Origin: Bacteroidales bacterium
GTDB lineage: Bacteria; Bacteroidota; Bacteroidia; Bacteroidales; JAAUTT01
Reading direction: 5' to 3'
NCBI GenBank assembly: GCA_025361285.1
Contig: JANYAP010000061.1
Coordinates: forward strand, 1-43,078
DNA: 43,078 nt
Positions 16,382 to 26,119 of this stretch are shown piece after piece (positions within the stretch are counted from its first letter, which is position 1; the number at the start of each line of letters is the position of its first letter). Below the pieces are notes generated by a model. It did no database searches. It was not told the DNA's origin and saw only the letters and a list, made by a program, of their open reading frames with translations. Position numbers and translations under genes: made by a program.

Positions 16382-17464
16382 ATGACAATTAATAACACCA
16401 ATCCTTCGAAAGAAGAATTTACTTTAGAAGACGTTCAAGAGGAACAATCGGAGCTTTTCGAACATCATCGGTTTGTTTCCGACAAGGGGCAAGGTTTGTT
16501 ACGCATAGACAAATACCTTGTAAGCCGCGTTGAAAATGCCTCGCGGACAAAATTTCAGAGTGCTGCCGAGGCTGGTAATATTCTGGTTAACGGCAAAGTG
16601 GTAAAATCGAACTACAAAGTTAAGCCGTGCGATGTAATTACGGTTGTGCTGCCTCATCCACCACGCGATATAGAGCTTATTCCACAGGATATTCCTATTA
16701 ATGTTATGTACGAGGACGATCATGTGATGATAGTTAATAAAAACCCTGGCATGGTGGTGCATCCAGGTGTGGGCAACTACTCTGGAACGCTTGTAAATGC
16801 TGTGGCTTACCATTTAAAAGATTTGCCATTGTTTGCATCGGGCGAATTGCGACCTGGCTTGGTACACCGTATCGATAAGGACACATCGGGAATATTGGTG
16901 ATTGCCAAAAACGAATTGGCTCTGAATAAGTTAGCCAGTCAATTTTTTAACCGAACCACCGAACGAAAATATATTGCGCTCGTTTGGGGCGATATGCCAG
17001 AAGACGAAGGAACTATTACCGGAAACATTGGCCGTAACCCACGCGACCGTAAACAAATGTTCGTTTTTGCCGATGGCACGGACGGTAAACACGCCGTTAC
17101 GCATTACAAAGTACTTGAGCGCTTAGGTTATGTAAATTTAGTTGAGTGTAAGCTCGAAACGGGGCGTACACATCAAATTAGAGTACATTTCAAATTTATT
17201 GGGCATCCTATTTTTAACGACGAACTATACGGAGGTAACGAAATTCTGAAAGGAACTACATTCACAAAATATAAACAGTTTGTACAGAATTGCTTTAAGA
17301 TACTGCCACGGCAAGCATTGCACGCCAAATCGTTAGCGTTTACGCACCCCGATACAGGCAAGTGGATGGAGTTTGATTCGGAGCTGCCAACCGACATGGC
17401 TCAGGCTATTGAAAAATGGCGTAACTATATAGTTAATAGGTCGATAGAGGAGGTGGAGGTGTGA
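16382..17464 (+). CDS. rluD: RluD/RluA family 23S rRNA pseudouridine synthase
   Basis: A 360-residue cytoplasmic enzyme. An S4 RNA-binding domain (about residues 42-105) precedes the catalytic domain with R-P-G-L-V-H-R-I-D-K-D-T-S-G, where Asp165 is the catalytic nucleophile. Downstream G-R-T-H-Q-I-R-V-H completes the RluA-family set. It converts specific uridines in helix 69 of 23S rRNA to pseudouridine if it is a true RluD; RluA/RluC specificity cannot be excluded by eye. The ATG directly follows the upstream TAA without a gap. About 20 extra acidic N-terminal residues precede the S4 domain. Confidence 0.93.
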   Translation: MTINNTNPSKEEFTLEDVQEEQSELFEHHRFVSDKGQGLLRIDKYLVSRVENASRTKFQSAAEAGNILVNGKVVKSNYKVKPCDVITVVLPHPPRDIELIPQDIPINVMYEDDHVMIVNKNPGMVVHPGVGNYSGTLVNAVAYHLKDLPLFASGELRPGLVHRIDKDTSGILVIAKNELALNKLASQFFNRTTERKYIALVWGDMPEDEGTITGNIGRNPRDRKQMFVFADGTDGKHAVTHYKVLERLGYVNLVECKLETGRTHQIRVHFKFIGHPIFNDELYGGNEILKGTTFTKYKQFVQNCFKILPRQALHAKSLAFTHPDTGKWMEFDSELPTDMAQAIEKWRNYIVNRSIEEVEV

Positions 17465-17526
17465 AGATGTGCAAATGACAAATTACAGATGAGCAAATGA
17501 CAAAGGGTATAATAAAACACAACTCC

Positions 17527-18510
17527 ATGATAAAGAAAAACATAGCCATTGTTGCTGGTGGCGATTCGGGTGAATATGATGTTTCAATAAAAAGCGGACA
17601 ACAGCTTATTAATCAAATTGATAAAGTGGCGTACAATGCCATATTAATTCATATTAAAGGCATTGAATGGTCGGCCAATGTAAACGAAACAAACGTAGTT
17701 GTCGATAAAAACGACTTCTCTGTTACAGTTAATGGTAATAAAACTAAGTTCGACTGCGTGCTTATTGGTATTCATGGTACTCCTGGAGAAGATGGGAAGC
17801 TACAATCGTATTTCGAAATGATGAAGATACCGTACACCTCGTGTGGCGTGTTATCGTCGGCACTTACATTTAACAAATATGCCTGTAAGCAATACCTTAT
17901 ACCTTCTGGAATTTATACCGCAAAGTCGATGTTGTTTCATAAAAGCGATGTAATTGATGCTGTTGAAGTTGTAAAAAACCTTGGTTTGCCATGCTTCGTT
18001 AAACCCAATAATGGAGGTTCAAGCTGTGGCGTTTCGAAAATTTCGACGGAAGCCGAAATTGTTGCTGCTATTAAAACGGCACTCGAACACGATACCGAAG
18101 TAATTGTAGAAGAATATATTAAGGGAACGGAAATTACCTGTGGGGTAATGAAAACTCAAAATCGTTCCATCGTATTTCCTATTGCTGAGATAGTTATCAA
18201 AAAAGAGTTTTTCGATTACGAAGCTAAATACACATCGGGTTTGGCCGACGAAATTATACCTGCCCGTATAGCCGATGCAATTAAGCGCGACTGCGAAAAA
18301 ACGTCGGCAATGATTTACGATAAATTATTTTGCCGTGGAATTGTACGCATCGATTATATTATTCGCGACGAAAAGCTTTATTTTCTTGAAGTTAACACAG
18401 TTCCCGGAATGACAGAAGCAAGTATTGTTCCGCGCATGATTATTGCCGCACAACTAACAATGACGGGAGTTATAAGCGATTTAATTGAAGATGCTATTGC
18501 TAATGCATAA
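17527..18510 (+). CDS. ddl: D-alanine--D-alanine ligase
   Basis: A 327-residue ATP-grasp enzyme joining two D-alanines for peptidoglycan precursor synthesis. The N-terminus M-I-K-K-N-I-A-I-V-A-G-G-D-S-G-E is the Bacteroidota variant of the family start. The ATP-binding loop N-N-G-G-S-S-C-G-V, the metal/substrate segment D-Y-I-I and E-V-N-T-V-P-G-M-T are all present. I chose ATG 17527; an in-frame ATG at 17497 adds ten residues and lies in a short repeated stretch (GCAAATGACAAA twice in 17465-17500). It follows rluD by 62 bases and closes the PASTA-T9SS-rluD-ddl run. Confidence 0.95.
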   Translation: MIKKNIAIVAGGDSGEYDVSIKSGQQLINQIDKVAYNAILIHIKGIEWSANVNETNVVVDKNDFSVTVNGNKTKFDCVLIGIHGTPGEDGKLQSYFEMMKIPYTSCGVLSSALTFNKYACKQYLIPSGIYTAKSMLFHKSDVIDAVEVVKNLGLPCFVKPNNGGSSCGVSKISTEAEIVAAIKTALEHDTEVIVEEYIKGTEITCGVMKTQNRSIVFPIAEIVIKKEFFDYEAKYTSGLADEIIPARIADAIKRDCEKTSAMIYDKLFCRGIVRIDYIIRDEKLYFLEVNTVPGMTEASIVPRMIIAAQLTMTGVISDLIEDAIANA

Positions 18511-18834
18511 TAGTGTGATGAATGCGGAGACTTTCAGACGTAGCATAAAGATAATGAGCCTTATAGCTAAATGATAATCGTTGTCATCCCGACGCAGGTC
18601 GGGATCCCTAAAAAATAAGAGATTTTAGTGCAATAACATCCTCGTTATGGATGCCGACCTTCGTCGGAATGACAGTAGTTCTAACTTCTCGGAGAATATA
18701 CAACGAATTTATTGTTTTGATATATTTATTTTTAACACACTATTTTTAAGTTTATTACATCTTAATTCTTGGTTCTTAATTCTTGCGTTCTATATATTTG
18801 CCTTTTCAAAACTCTGTGTCTTTGCGCCTCTGTG
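18511..18834. other. intergenic region rich in interspersed repeats
   Basis: No gene. It holds the 93-bp palindromic element at 18582-18674. At its right end is the CTCTGTGTCTTTGCG-type sequence (about 18811-18837), a string I associate with intergenic repeats in Bacteroidota, which runs into the stop codon of the minus-strand gene at 18835. The region lies between convergent genes, a typical place for such repeats. Confidence 0.6.
18582..18674. mobile_element. REP/MITE-like palindromic element
   Basis: The 26-base left end (18582-18607) and right end (18649-18674) are inverted copies with about four mismatches, both beginning TGTCATyCCGAC. Each end is also a small hairpin: CCCGAC-GCAG-GTCGGG on the left, CCGAC-CTTC-GTCGG on the right. 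This nested palindrome in a convergent intergenic region is the typical shape of a REP doublet or non-autonomous element. No target-site duplication was clear. Confidence 0.75.
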
Positions 18835-21800
18835 TTAATAATTTTTCTTTTTCACGAACTTCTTTGTAATTCTTTGGTTCTGATAATCAACAACTAAAAC
18901 ATATACGCCTGGCTTTAAAAAGCTTACATTAATTTCCGAAACAATACTTTGCTTATCCTTAATCGGAAACTCCCTATACATTAATCTTCCATCAATAGAG
19001 TAAATACTTTTAGTTATTGTGCCAATATAGTTACTTGTTAATGAGTCGGTTAATACGTAAATAACAGGATTAGGATAAACATAAAAACTTGTTACATCGG
19101 CTAATGTGTCAATAGGTTTTGGTTCGGGTTCTTTCTCTGGCAAAGAGGAAGTCCAAATTCCTCGCCCGTGTGTAGCCACAACAACCTCGTTATCACGCAC
19201 TTTAATCTGCCAGATTGATACGGGAGGCAAACCATTATTTGCGTAAGCCCAAGTTTTACCGTTATCGGTGCTTTCGAATAAACCTATTTCGGTGCCAGCC
19301 CATAACCTATTGGTATCGGTAGGCATAACTAACAAACAGTTTATCATTACATTAGGGAATCCGTTTGTGCTTTCAACTCCTTTATCGAAGCCCGAAATAT
19401 CGCTCCATGTTTTTCCTAAATTCATGGTTCGGAGTATTTTAGGTGCTCCACTAATTGAAAATAAAGCAAAAGCTTCGTTTGCATTTGTTGGATGCGTAGC
19501 CAATCCGCTTATATAACCCATTCGTAATGAATTGAATACCGAAGTAGCCGAAAACGATGTGCCGCCATTTATTGAAACCGAAAGTGCAAGATATGGATTT
19601 TGCAGCATTCCAGCTCCAGCCCATACAACATCGGGGTTGGTGAGCGAAACAGCTACGTTGTGCATACTAGTTACCGACTCATCGATACTCCATCCTTCAT
19701 TTATAGGTACCTTTGTCCATGTATTGGTTGTAGAAACTGCAAAAGAAGTGGTTTTCCAAACACCACCTGTACCAACAGCAAAAACAACGTCGGGTCGAGC
19801 ATCGGAATTACTAAGGCGAGTAATAAATGGACCGTCTTCGTTAATACCTTTGTCGGCAGCAGCCCACGACGAGCCGCCGTTCTTACTCAAATAAAGCCTA
19901 TTGTTATATACGCTTCCAATAATAAGGCTAGCATTTTTTGAATTCCAAATAGTTGAAAAGCCGTCGCCATCGAGGCTACGAATATAATTTGTAGTTAATT
20001 GTGCGTTAACGTTCGTTGGCGATTTCCACGTTCCATTGTCCTGCATTCCTCCTATATACTCTTGTTTTCCAGGCTTTTTATCAACGCCATAAAACTGAGT
20101 GTTTATAAGTCCGCCCGCAAGTTGTGTCCATGTATTTCCCTGATCTTTCGAAATACCAACCCCGCCATCATTACCATTAAGGATATAAAATGTTCCTCGG
20201 GCTTTGTCGATTGGTATTGGAATCATAGCATGATGATCGGGATGCAAATTTCTGTTTATGAATCCTCTATCGCCACGCCCATCGGAAACGGTTGTTGGTT
20301 GCCCCAAAGTGTATTTCATTTGTCCGTAATCGATTTGAATTTTCGATTCGGGCAACGAATTAGCATTCCAAGTTGCCCCCGACGCTAATGTTGGCCACAA
20401 AAAATATAGTTGTTTGTATGCTTGGCCTCCGTTTTTAGAAATATTTGCATCGGGTAAAGTATTATATGGCAAGGCATTAACAAATAAATATTCTCTACCA
20501 GTTTCGTCGCTAGTATTATTTCGGTTTATAAGATTAAATGCTCCATCGCGGTTCTGATCGCGGAAACTAATCATTAGCTGCCGATTATGTGTTACGTCCC
20601 AGGCCTGAAACGGAACTTGTATATAATTGCTATAACTATAACTCGAAGTTGGCACTCCCGCACCCCCATCGCCATTAGTGCCCGATGTGGTAGGTACAGT
20701 AAAGCGGTGGGCTAATTGCGATATTCCCGAACCGAACCGCAACTCAACTGCACACCAATCGTTATCTACTAGGTTAATTGCATTATTTTTATTGCCCAAT
20801 TCCAAACCGCCACCAAGAAATTGACCACCAAAATTTACAAACGACAAAAACGATTCGGTATTTATTGGCGTAGCCTTAATAATTTGAGGATCTGACAATT
20901 GTGTTTGTTTCGAAAATTTATACGAGCCTAAGTAAACCCCACCAATGTAAACTATCGAATCGTTGAAAGGGTGGCACACAATTGCATTGTCGTACCAACC
21001 CTGTTTTGCTAAGTAATCAACAAAATTATCGGAACTTGTAGGTTTAAACTTACTCCAACTTATTGCTCTATTGGTACTGCAATAAACAAAAGTTAAGCTA
21101 TCCGACACTTCGGTGCAAGCATATAATTTATTGGGGTTTATTGGCGAAATTGCCAGTTCAACCCTTCCGCAATTGCCCATGCCATTCGACGCATATTGCC
21201 AAGTTTCGCCGCCATCGGTTGACTTAATAACCCCAAACGAATTTACCCCAGCATATTGTGTTTGAAAGTATCTAGGTTCGGTCTTCAAATCCTGAACACT
21301 TAAGCCGTTTGAAAATACCGATTTCCAACTAATACCACCATCGAAAGAACGAAAAATGCCTGTATTAGTGCATATTAGCACATGGTTTTCGTCAATTGGG
21401 TTAACAATTATTCGGTTGATAAACGAAAAATCCTTGTTAGTTCCGGTTTGCGATAATAATTTCCAAGTAACACCTTTGTCGGAACTTTTAAATACACCCG
21501 ATCCGGTAACCATAGCTGCTGCGCCAAAGCCTTCGCCAGTACCTGCATAAATAATATTATGGTTCGATTCGGCCATTGCTAACGCAGTAGTTGCAAGGTT
21601 TGGAAGGTCGCCCGAAATATTGCTCCATGTTTTTCCTGCATCGGAAGTTTTCCAAACACCACCCGACGCCGAGCCTACAAACCAAGTACTATTAGTAGCA
21701 TCGTCGGGGTCGAGAATAATACTTCGAACCCTACCCGATATATTATATGGACCACGGCATTTCCATGGTAATTGCTCATTAACAGACTTTAAGTATTGGC

Positions 21801-22059
21801 GCGAAGTTGCTTTTTGAAATTCGAGCATTGCATATCCATGAAGGTATTTACTATATTTTTCGCCTATTCGAGTAGTAATTGCTCTATAATATTCCTGAAA
21901 CTTTTCGGGTTTATCCTTACCTTCTTTTTTAAACTCATCTTCTTCCGATTCCCTTCCAATCGAAAATAAATTGGTTTTAAATTCAAAAATATTAAGTATC
22001 GAATAGCAAATAACTATAAGAAACACAGTAGATAATAGAAATATTAGCTTTCGCTTCAT
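18835..22059 (-). CDS. large T9SS-secreted BNR/sortilin-type repeat protein
   Basis: A 1074-residue protein. It has an N-terminal signal anchor (about residues 5-22), many BNR/Asp-box-like repeats such as G-G-V-W-K-T-S-D-A-G-K-T-W and S-x-D-x-G-x-T-W across residues 115-950, and a C-terminal type A sorting domain (about 990-1074) with Y-P-N-P and L-K-P-G-V-Y. The repeats predict multibladed beta-propellers of the Vps10/sortilin or xyloglucanase-like type. Catalytic residues cannot be assigned. A segment around 400-600 lacks Asp boxes and may be an inserted domain. It is probably exposed on the surface or released by T9SS. It is a single minus-strand gene, divergent from the MFS exporter, and its stop lies in a common intergenic repeat sequence. 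Confidence 0.88.
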   Translation of the reverse strand: MKRKLIFLLSTVFLIVICYSILNIFEFKTNLFSIGRESEEDEFKKEGKDKPEKFQEYYRAITTRIGEKYSKYLHGYAMLEFQKATSRQYLKSVNEQLPWKCRGPYNISGRVRSIILDPDDATNSTWFVGSASGGVWKTSDAGKTWSNISGDLPNLATTALAMAESNHNIIYAGTGEGFGAAAMVTGSGVFKSSDKGVTWKLLSQTGTNKDFSFINRIIVNPIDENHVLICTNTGIFRSFDGGISWKSVFSNGLSVQDLKTEPRYFQTQYAGVNSFGVIKSTDGGETWQYASNGMGNCGRVELAISPINPNKLYACTEVSDSLTFVYCSTNRAISWSKFKPTSSDNFVDYLAKQGWYDNAIVCHPFNDSIVYIGGVYLGSYKFSKQTQLSDPQIIKATPINTESFLSFVNFGGQFLGGGLELGNKNNAINLVDNDWCAVELRFGSGISQLAHRFTVPTTSGTNGDGGAGVPTSSYSYSNYIQVPFQAWDVTHNRQLMISFRDQNRDGAFNLINRNNTSDETGREYLFVNALPYNTLPDANISKNGGQAYKQLYFLWPTLASGATWNANSLPESKIQIDYGQMKYTLGQPTTVSDGRGDRGFINRNLHPDHHAMIPIPIDKARGTFYILNGNDGGVGISKDQGNTWTQLAGGLINTQFYGVDKKPGKQEYIGGMQDNGTWKSPTNVNAQLTTNYIRSLDGDGFSTIWNSKNASLIIGSVYNNRLYLSKNGGSSWAAADKGINEDGPFITRLSNSDARPDVVFAVGTGGVWKTTSFAVSTTNTWTKVPINEGWSIDESVTSMHNVAVSLTNPDVVWAGAGMLQNPYLALSVSINGGTSFSATSVFNSLRMGYISGLATHPTNANEAFALFSISGAPKILRTMNLGKTWSDISGFDKGVESTNGFPNVMINCLLVMPTDTNRLWAGTEIGLFESTDNGKTWAYANNGLPPVSIWQIKVRDNEVVVATHGRGIWTSSLPEKEPEPKPIDTLADVTSFYVYPNPVIYVLTDSLTSNYIGTITKSIYSIDGRLMYREFPIKDKQSIVSEINVSFLKPGVYVLVVDYQNQRITKKFVKKKNY

Positions 22060-22076
22060 TAGAATATTTTTTTGCG

Positions 22077-22084
22077 CGAAGTTA
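22077..22084 (-). promoter_or_regulatory. candidate -7 box of the BNR-repeat T9SS gene
   Basis: On the minus strand it reads TAACTTCG, one mismatch from TAnnTTTG, 17 bases upstream of the ATG. Confidence 0.35.
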
Positions 22085-22148
22085 CGTAAAGCATTGTAAC
22101 CTATTACGTCGAACAGTATTTTTTAATTTCTTACTGCTTCGGCAATGG

Positions 22149-22172
22149 AAAAGGTCGTTTCGACCTATTTTT
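22149..22172 (+). terminator. terminator-like hairpin in a divergent intergenic region
   Basis: AGGTCG (22152-22157) pairs perfectly with CGACCT (22161-22166) around a TTT loop. It is flanked by A residues on the left and ATTTTTT on the right, the shape of an intrinsic terminator for plus-strand transcription. There is no plus-strand gene just upstream, so it may end a small RNA or act in the MFS leader. Confidence 0.5.
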
Positions 22173-22387
22173 TCTTCGGTAATATTAAGGTATTTTTCTA
22201 TCCGATATAATGTTATCTAGTGGCTACGGTATAAAAAGTTACCGATTGCAGTTGATTTAATATCAAGCTACATAAAAGTTGAAGCTGACTACAATTCTTG
22301 AACAGCCAAATGTAACGACAATATTGCATACCATTACTGTTTTATCCAATAAGATTGATAAATTGCCGTTCAAAATATATTAATCAA

Positions 22388-23767
22388 ATGGAACCGTTGC
22401 AGCCAACTTTTAATAAATATATATTACTGTCAATTAGTGTGATAACGTCGTTTTTAAACCCTTTTATGGCAGCATCGGTAAACGTAGCTTTGCCTAAAAT
22501 AGGACTGGAGTTTGCCATGAACGCCGTTGCGATGAGTTGGATTGCAATGGCTTTTTTGCTTTCATCGGCCGTAGCACTTTTGCCAGCAGGTAAAATGGCC
22601 GATATAATTGGTCGAAAACGCGTTTTTATTTATGGAAACATAATCGTTGGAATTGCCTCATTAATATGCGCATTATCGGTTTCGGGTACAATGTTAATAG
22701 CTGCACGCTTGTTGCAAGGTTTTGGTGCCGCCTTGATTTTTGGAACTGGTATGGCTATAGTTACTTCGGCCTTCTCGCCAAAGGAGCGAGGTCGAATAAT
22801 TGGCATTAATGTAACAGCAGTGTATTTGGGCTTGTCGTTAGCACCTGTGTTGGGCGGCTTTTTAACGCAAACTATAGGTTGGCGCAGTTTATTTTTCCTT
22901 ACTATTCCTATATCACTTTTCGCAACCCTATCGATGTATTATTTTGTAAAAGCCGAATGGAAAGGTTCGCAGCACGAAACGTTCGACTTAAGAGGGTCGG
23001 TGGGTTACATGCTTGCCATGTCGGCTCTAATGTTCGGCTTTTCTAAAATACCCGACACCTTGGGCATTGTAATTGCTTTTGCAGGCTTAGGTGGCTTAAT
23101 TGCTTTTGTTAAACTTCAGCAACTAACACTATATCCGCTAATTAACATTCATCTGTTTAAAAATAATCGAATATTTGCTTTTTCTAACCTTGCCGCACTT
23201 ATTAACTATGCCGCTACCTTTGCTATTTCGTTTGTTCTAAGCTTGTATCTTCAGTATGTTAAGGGATTATCTCCTAGCGATGCAGGCTTATTACTTATTA
23301 CTCAACCACTAGTGATGGCGTTATTTGCCTCTGTTTCAGGTCGATTATCAGATAAATACGATTCACGAATTCTTTCATCGATAGGAATGGCAATTATTGT
23401 AATTGGGCTAATTATGCTTGTGGCTATTAGTGCTTCAACGGAAACTCCTTATCTAATAGCGTGTTTAATAGTGTTAGGGGCTGGTTTTGGCTTGTTTTCA
23501 TCGCCAAATACAAATTCGGTTATGAGCTCTGTAGAGATTAAGTATTTGGGAGTTGCTTCGGCTGCAATATCTACAATGCGTGTTACTGGCCAGATGTTTA
23601 GTATGGGCATTGCCACGCTTATTATTCACGTTTTTATTGGCGAAGCAAAAATATCATCTGTGAACATTACCTCGTTTATAGGTAGTATAAAAGCTATATT
23701 TTTTGTATTTTCGGTACTTTGCGCAGCAGGCATATTTGCTTCGTTGGCACGTGGCAATAAAGCCTAA
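22388..23767 (+). CDS. MFS transporter, DHA2 (14-helix drug exporter-like) family
   Basis: A 459-residue inner-membrane protein with about 14 hydrophobic segments. It has the motif A variant G-K-M-A-D-I-I-G-R-K-R-V-F between helices 2 and 3, and the G-x-x-x-A-P-V-L-G-G-F motif C region typical of proton-driven antiporters such as EmrB/QacA. Substrate unknown. I chose ATG 22388 (M-E-P-L-Q-P-T); the upstream in-frame TTG at 22355 is unlikely. No membrane-fusion or outer-membrane partner gene is adjacent. It is divergent from the T9SS gene. Confidence 0.88.
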   Translation: MEPLQPTFNKYILLSISVITSFLNPFMAASVNVALPKIGLEFAMNAVAMSWIAMAFLLSSAVALLPAGKMADIIGRKRVFIYGNIIVGIASLICALSVSGTMLIAARLLQGFGAALIFGTGMAIVTSAFSPKERGRIIGINVTAVYLGLSLAPVLGGFLTQTIGWRSLFFLTIPISLFATLSMYYFVKAEWKGSQHETFDLRGSVGYMLAMSALMFGFSKIPDTLGIVIAFAGLGGLIAFVKLQQLTLYPLINIHLFKNNRIFAFSNLAALINYAATFAISFVLSLYLQYVKGLSPSDAGLLLITQPLVMALFASVSGRLSDKYDSRILSSIGMAIIVIGLIMLVAISASTETPYLIACLIVLGAGFGLFSSPNTNSVMSSVEIKYLGVASAAISTMRVTGQMFSMGIATLIIHVFIGEAKISSVNITSFIGSIKAIFFVFSVLCAAGIFASLARGNKA

Positions 23768-23916
23768 TATTGTATTTTCTGAGTTACCTTTTTCCTACAA
23801 AATATAGTTGCGTTTCGATAAAAAGTTTACTAAATTTAAATAATGCAGAATATTGCTAGCTATATACATAAAATGGCTCTGTAAAGCATTCTTTTTAACG
23901 TTAATAAACTTTTGCG

Positions 23917-26118
23917 ATGAAATTTTGCCGATGGATTTTAGTTATTCTTCTTTTTACGTATGCAATTGCCTTATCGCAAGATAACCAAACTATTACTGAG
24001 CTCGAAGGCTTAGCCGTTAAATACGAAAAGGATGGAAATATTTTGGAACTAGCTCGTTGCCAATCGAAACTGGGTGCTTTGTACCAGCAGAACAACAACA
24101 ATGCTAAATCGGTCGAAAATTATTTGAAAGCTATTAAAAGCAACGAAACCCTTGGTAATATTGCTGCGGTTAAAAATATTAGTGCAAATTTAGGTATGTA
24201 TTATGCTGATATTGAAAATTACGATCAGGCATTGGTTTTCTTCAAAAAGGCGCTTAAAATTAGCGAGAAACAAGACAAGAAGCCCGACATTGTTTCAAAT
24301 CTCATCAATATTGCTCAATCGCAGCAAAGTTTAAAAAGCTATGCGGAATCGAATAAAAACCTCGAACGAGCCGCCACTATTGCGCAAGAACTTGAGGATA
24401 TGGTTTCGGTAAAGGTATGCTATACAACACTTTCCGAAAATTACGATAAGCTGGGAAATCAAACAAAATCGAAAGAATACTTCGAATTAGCATCATCGAT
24501 AAAATCGCACCTTCAAAAGCAGGAAATAAACAAGTTCGAGACACGAACTCAACAAGCCGAAAACGAGGTTTCTGTGAAAGATGTTGAACTAAGGTCGAAG
24601 GATAGTAAAATTCAGCATTTAAGCCGCGAACAGCAACTAACACTCGATCTTCTTCAACAGCAAAAAGAGGTTTCCGAACTTAAGGACAGAGAGCTTCAAT
24701 CGCAAAATAAGCTTCAACAGGAGCAAAATAAACTTGAGCATGCACGCAAAAAAAATACGCGTACAATAATTTCATCGCTCGGCTTAATTCTGCTAATGGC
24801 TTTTGCATCTATGTTTTTTATATTTAAACAATTACGAGCTAAAAAGAAAGCTAACGCCTTGCTCGAACAAAGCAATATACAAATTACCCAACAAAAGCAA
24901 GAAATTGAAAAACAGCGTGATATTGCTAATACCCAGAAGAAAAAAATTACCGATAGTATAATGTATGCACAACGGATACAGAACGCTGTATTACCGCCTT
25001 TGAGCATTATCGAAAAGGCCTTGCCCGACCATTTTATTCTTTATAGACCAAAAGATATTGTGAGTGGCGATTTTTATTGGATGACTGAAAAAGAGGGTTT
25101 CGTAATTATTGCTGCCGTTGATTGTACTGGTCATGGCGTTCCTGGAGCTTTTATGAGTATGCTTGGCGTTGCATTTTTAAACGACATTATTAATAAAGCT
25201 ACTTTTAACCGGCATTTTCGCACGTTAACCGCCAGTAATATACTCAACCAACTTCGTGAGCATGTTATTCTATCGCTGCACCAATCGGGCATGGAATCGG
25301 AGAGCAAAGATGGTATGGATATTTCGCTTACAATAATCGATTTCGAGGGTATGCATTTGCAATTTGCAGGTGCCCATAATCCAATTTATATTATTCGCGC
25401 CAATAACATAATTCAAATGGCAGGCGACCCTATGCCAATTGGCGTTTACCGAACATCCGACAAGCCTTTTACTAACCAAGAATTTGAATTGGAAGAAAAC
25501 GATTTGGTTTATTTATTTACCGATGGCTATTACGATCAGTTTGGTGGCACAAAGGGCTCGAAAATGCTAAGTGCCAATTTTAGGAAGTATTTGCTCGAAA
25601 TTCATCACAAACCAATGAAAGAGCAGAAAAAATTGCTTGAAGAATTTTACAATAACTGGAAAGGTACTCACGATCAATTAGACGACGTAACCGTAATTGG
25701 ATTTAGGTTTCAGCCGTTGTATAAAATTTCGAATGCACCTCAATACAAGCTGTGGCACAACAAACGCATACTTATTGCCGAGGATGTTGAGTTAAACTTC
25801 CTATTACTTGTTGAAGCTTTAAAGCCTACGCAAGCTAAAATATTTAGAGTGGAAAACGGGCGCGATGCTGTTGAGTATTGCCGAAATAACGATATCGACT
25901 TAGTACTTATGGACATACACATGCCAATAATGAATGGCATTGAAGCAACAAAATTAATAAAGAGCTTTAAACCTCTTATTCCCGTTGTAGCCCAAACTGC
26001 CGTTGGCTCGCAAGCCGATATCGACGAAATAATGGAAGCAGGCTGCATCGATTTTGTTGCGAAACCTATTAACCTTAAAACATTTTTGTCAACTGTACGA
26101 AAACACTTAATAAAATAA
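23917..26118 (+). CDS. TPR - SpoIIE-type PP2C phosphatase - receiver fusion
   Basis: A 733-residue signalling protein. Order: signal peptide (1-21, ends A-L-S-Q); about four to five TPR repeats (25-210); coiled coil (210-280); a transmembrane helix (about 283-303); a second coiled coil (305-350); a SpoIIE/PP2C phosphatase (about 373-605) with S-G-D-F-Y-W, D-C-T-G-H-G-V-P-G-A and F-T-D-G-Y-Y-D metal-site motifs; and a C-terminal response-regulator receiver (616-733) with phospho-acceptor Asp666 and Lys716. The sensor part lies in the periplasm and the phosphatase in the cytoplasm. The TPR/SpoIIE architecture is common in Bacteroidota; a receiver on the C-terminal end is less usual. The next gene, one base downstream, encodes a SiaC-like protein, its likely substrate. 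Confidence 0.92.
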   Translation: MKFCRWILVILLFTYAIALSQDNQTITELEGLAVKYEKDGNILELARCQSKLGALYQQNNNNAKSVENYLKAIKSNETLGNIAAVKNISANLGMYYADIENYDQALVFFKKALKISEKQDKKPDIVSNLINIAQSQQSLKSYAESNKNLERAATIAQELEDMVSVKVCYTTLSENYDKLGNQTKSKEYFELASSIKSHLQKQEINKFETRTQQAENEVSVKDVELRSKDSKIQHLSREQQLTLDLLQQQKEVSELKDRELQSQNKLQQEQNKLEHARKKNTRTIISSLGLILLMAFASMFFIFKQLRAKKKANALLEQSNIQITQQKQEIEKQRDIANTQKKKITDSIMYAQRIQNAVLPPLSIIEKALPDHFILYRPKDIVSGDFYWMTEKEGFVIIAAVDCTGHGVPGAFMSMLGVAFLNDIINKATFNRHFRTLTASNILNQLREHVILSLHQSGMESESKDGMDISLTIIDFEGMHLQFAGAHNPIYIIRANNIIQMAGDPMPIGVYRTSDKPFTNQEFELEENDLVYLFTDGYYDQFGGTKGSKMLSANFRKYLLEIHHKPMKEQKKLLEEFYNNWKGTHDQLDDVTVIGFRFQPLYKISNAPQYKLWHNKRILIAEDVELNFLLLVEALKPTQAKIFRVENGRDAVEYCRNNDIDLVLMDIHMPIMNGIEATKLIKSFKPLIPVVAQTAVGSQADIDEIMEAGCIDFVAKPINLKTFLSTVRKHLIK

Positions 26119-26119
26119 T

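Larger units (their letters stand above)
22060..22387. other. divergent intergenic region
   Basis: No gene. Left end: a near-consensus -7 box on the minus strand (22077-22084, TAACTTCG) serving the T9SS gene. Middle: a terminator-like hairpin at 22149-22172. The rest has no clear motif; a promoter for the MFS gene was not pinned down. Confidence 0.5.

Noticed and set aside
18647-18838. 63-codon open frame
   Set aside because: Runs through the palindromic element and a common intergenic repeat; no start signal or protein-like character.
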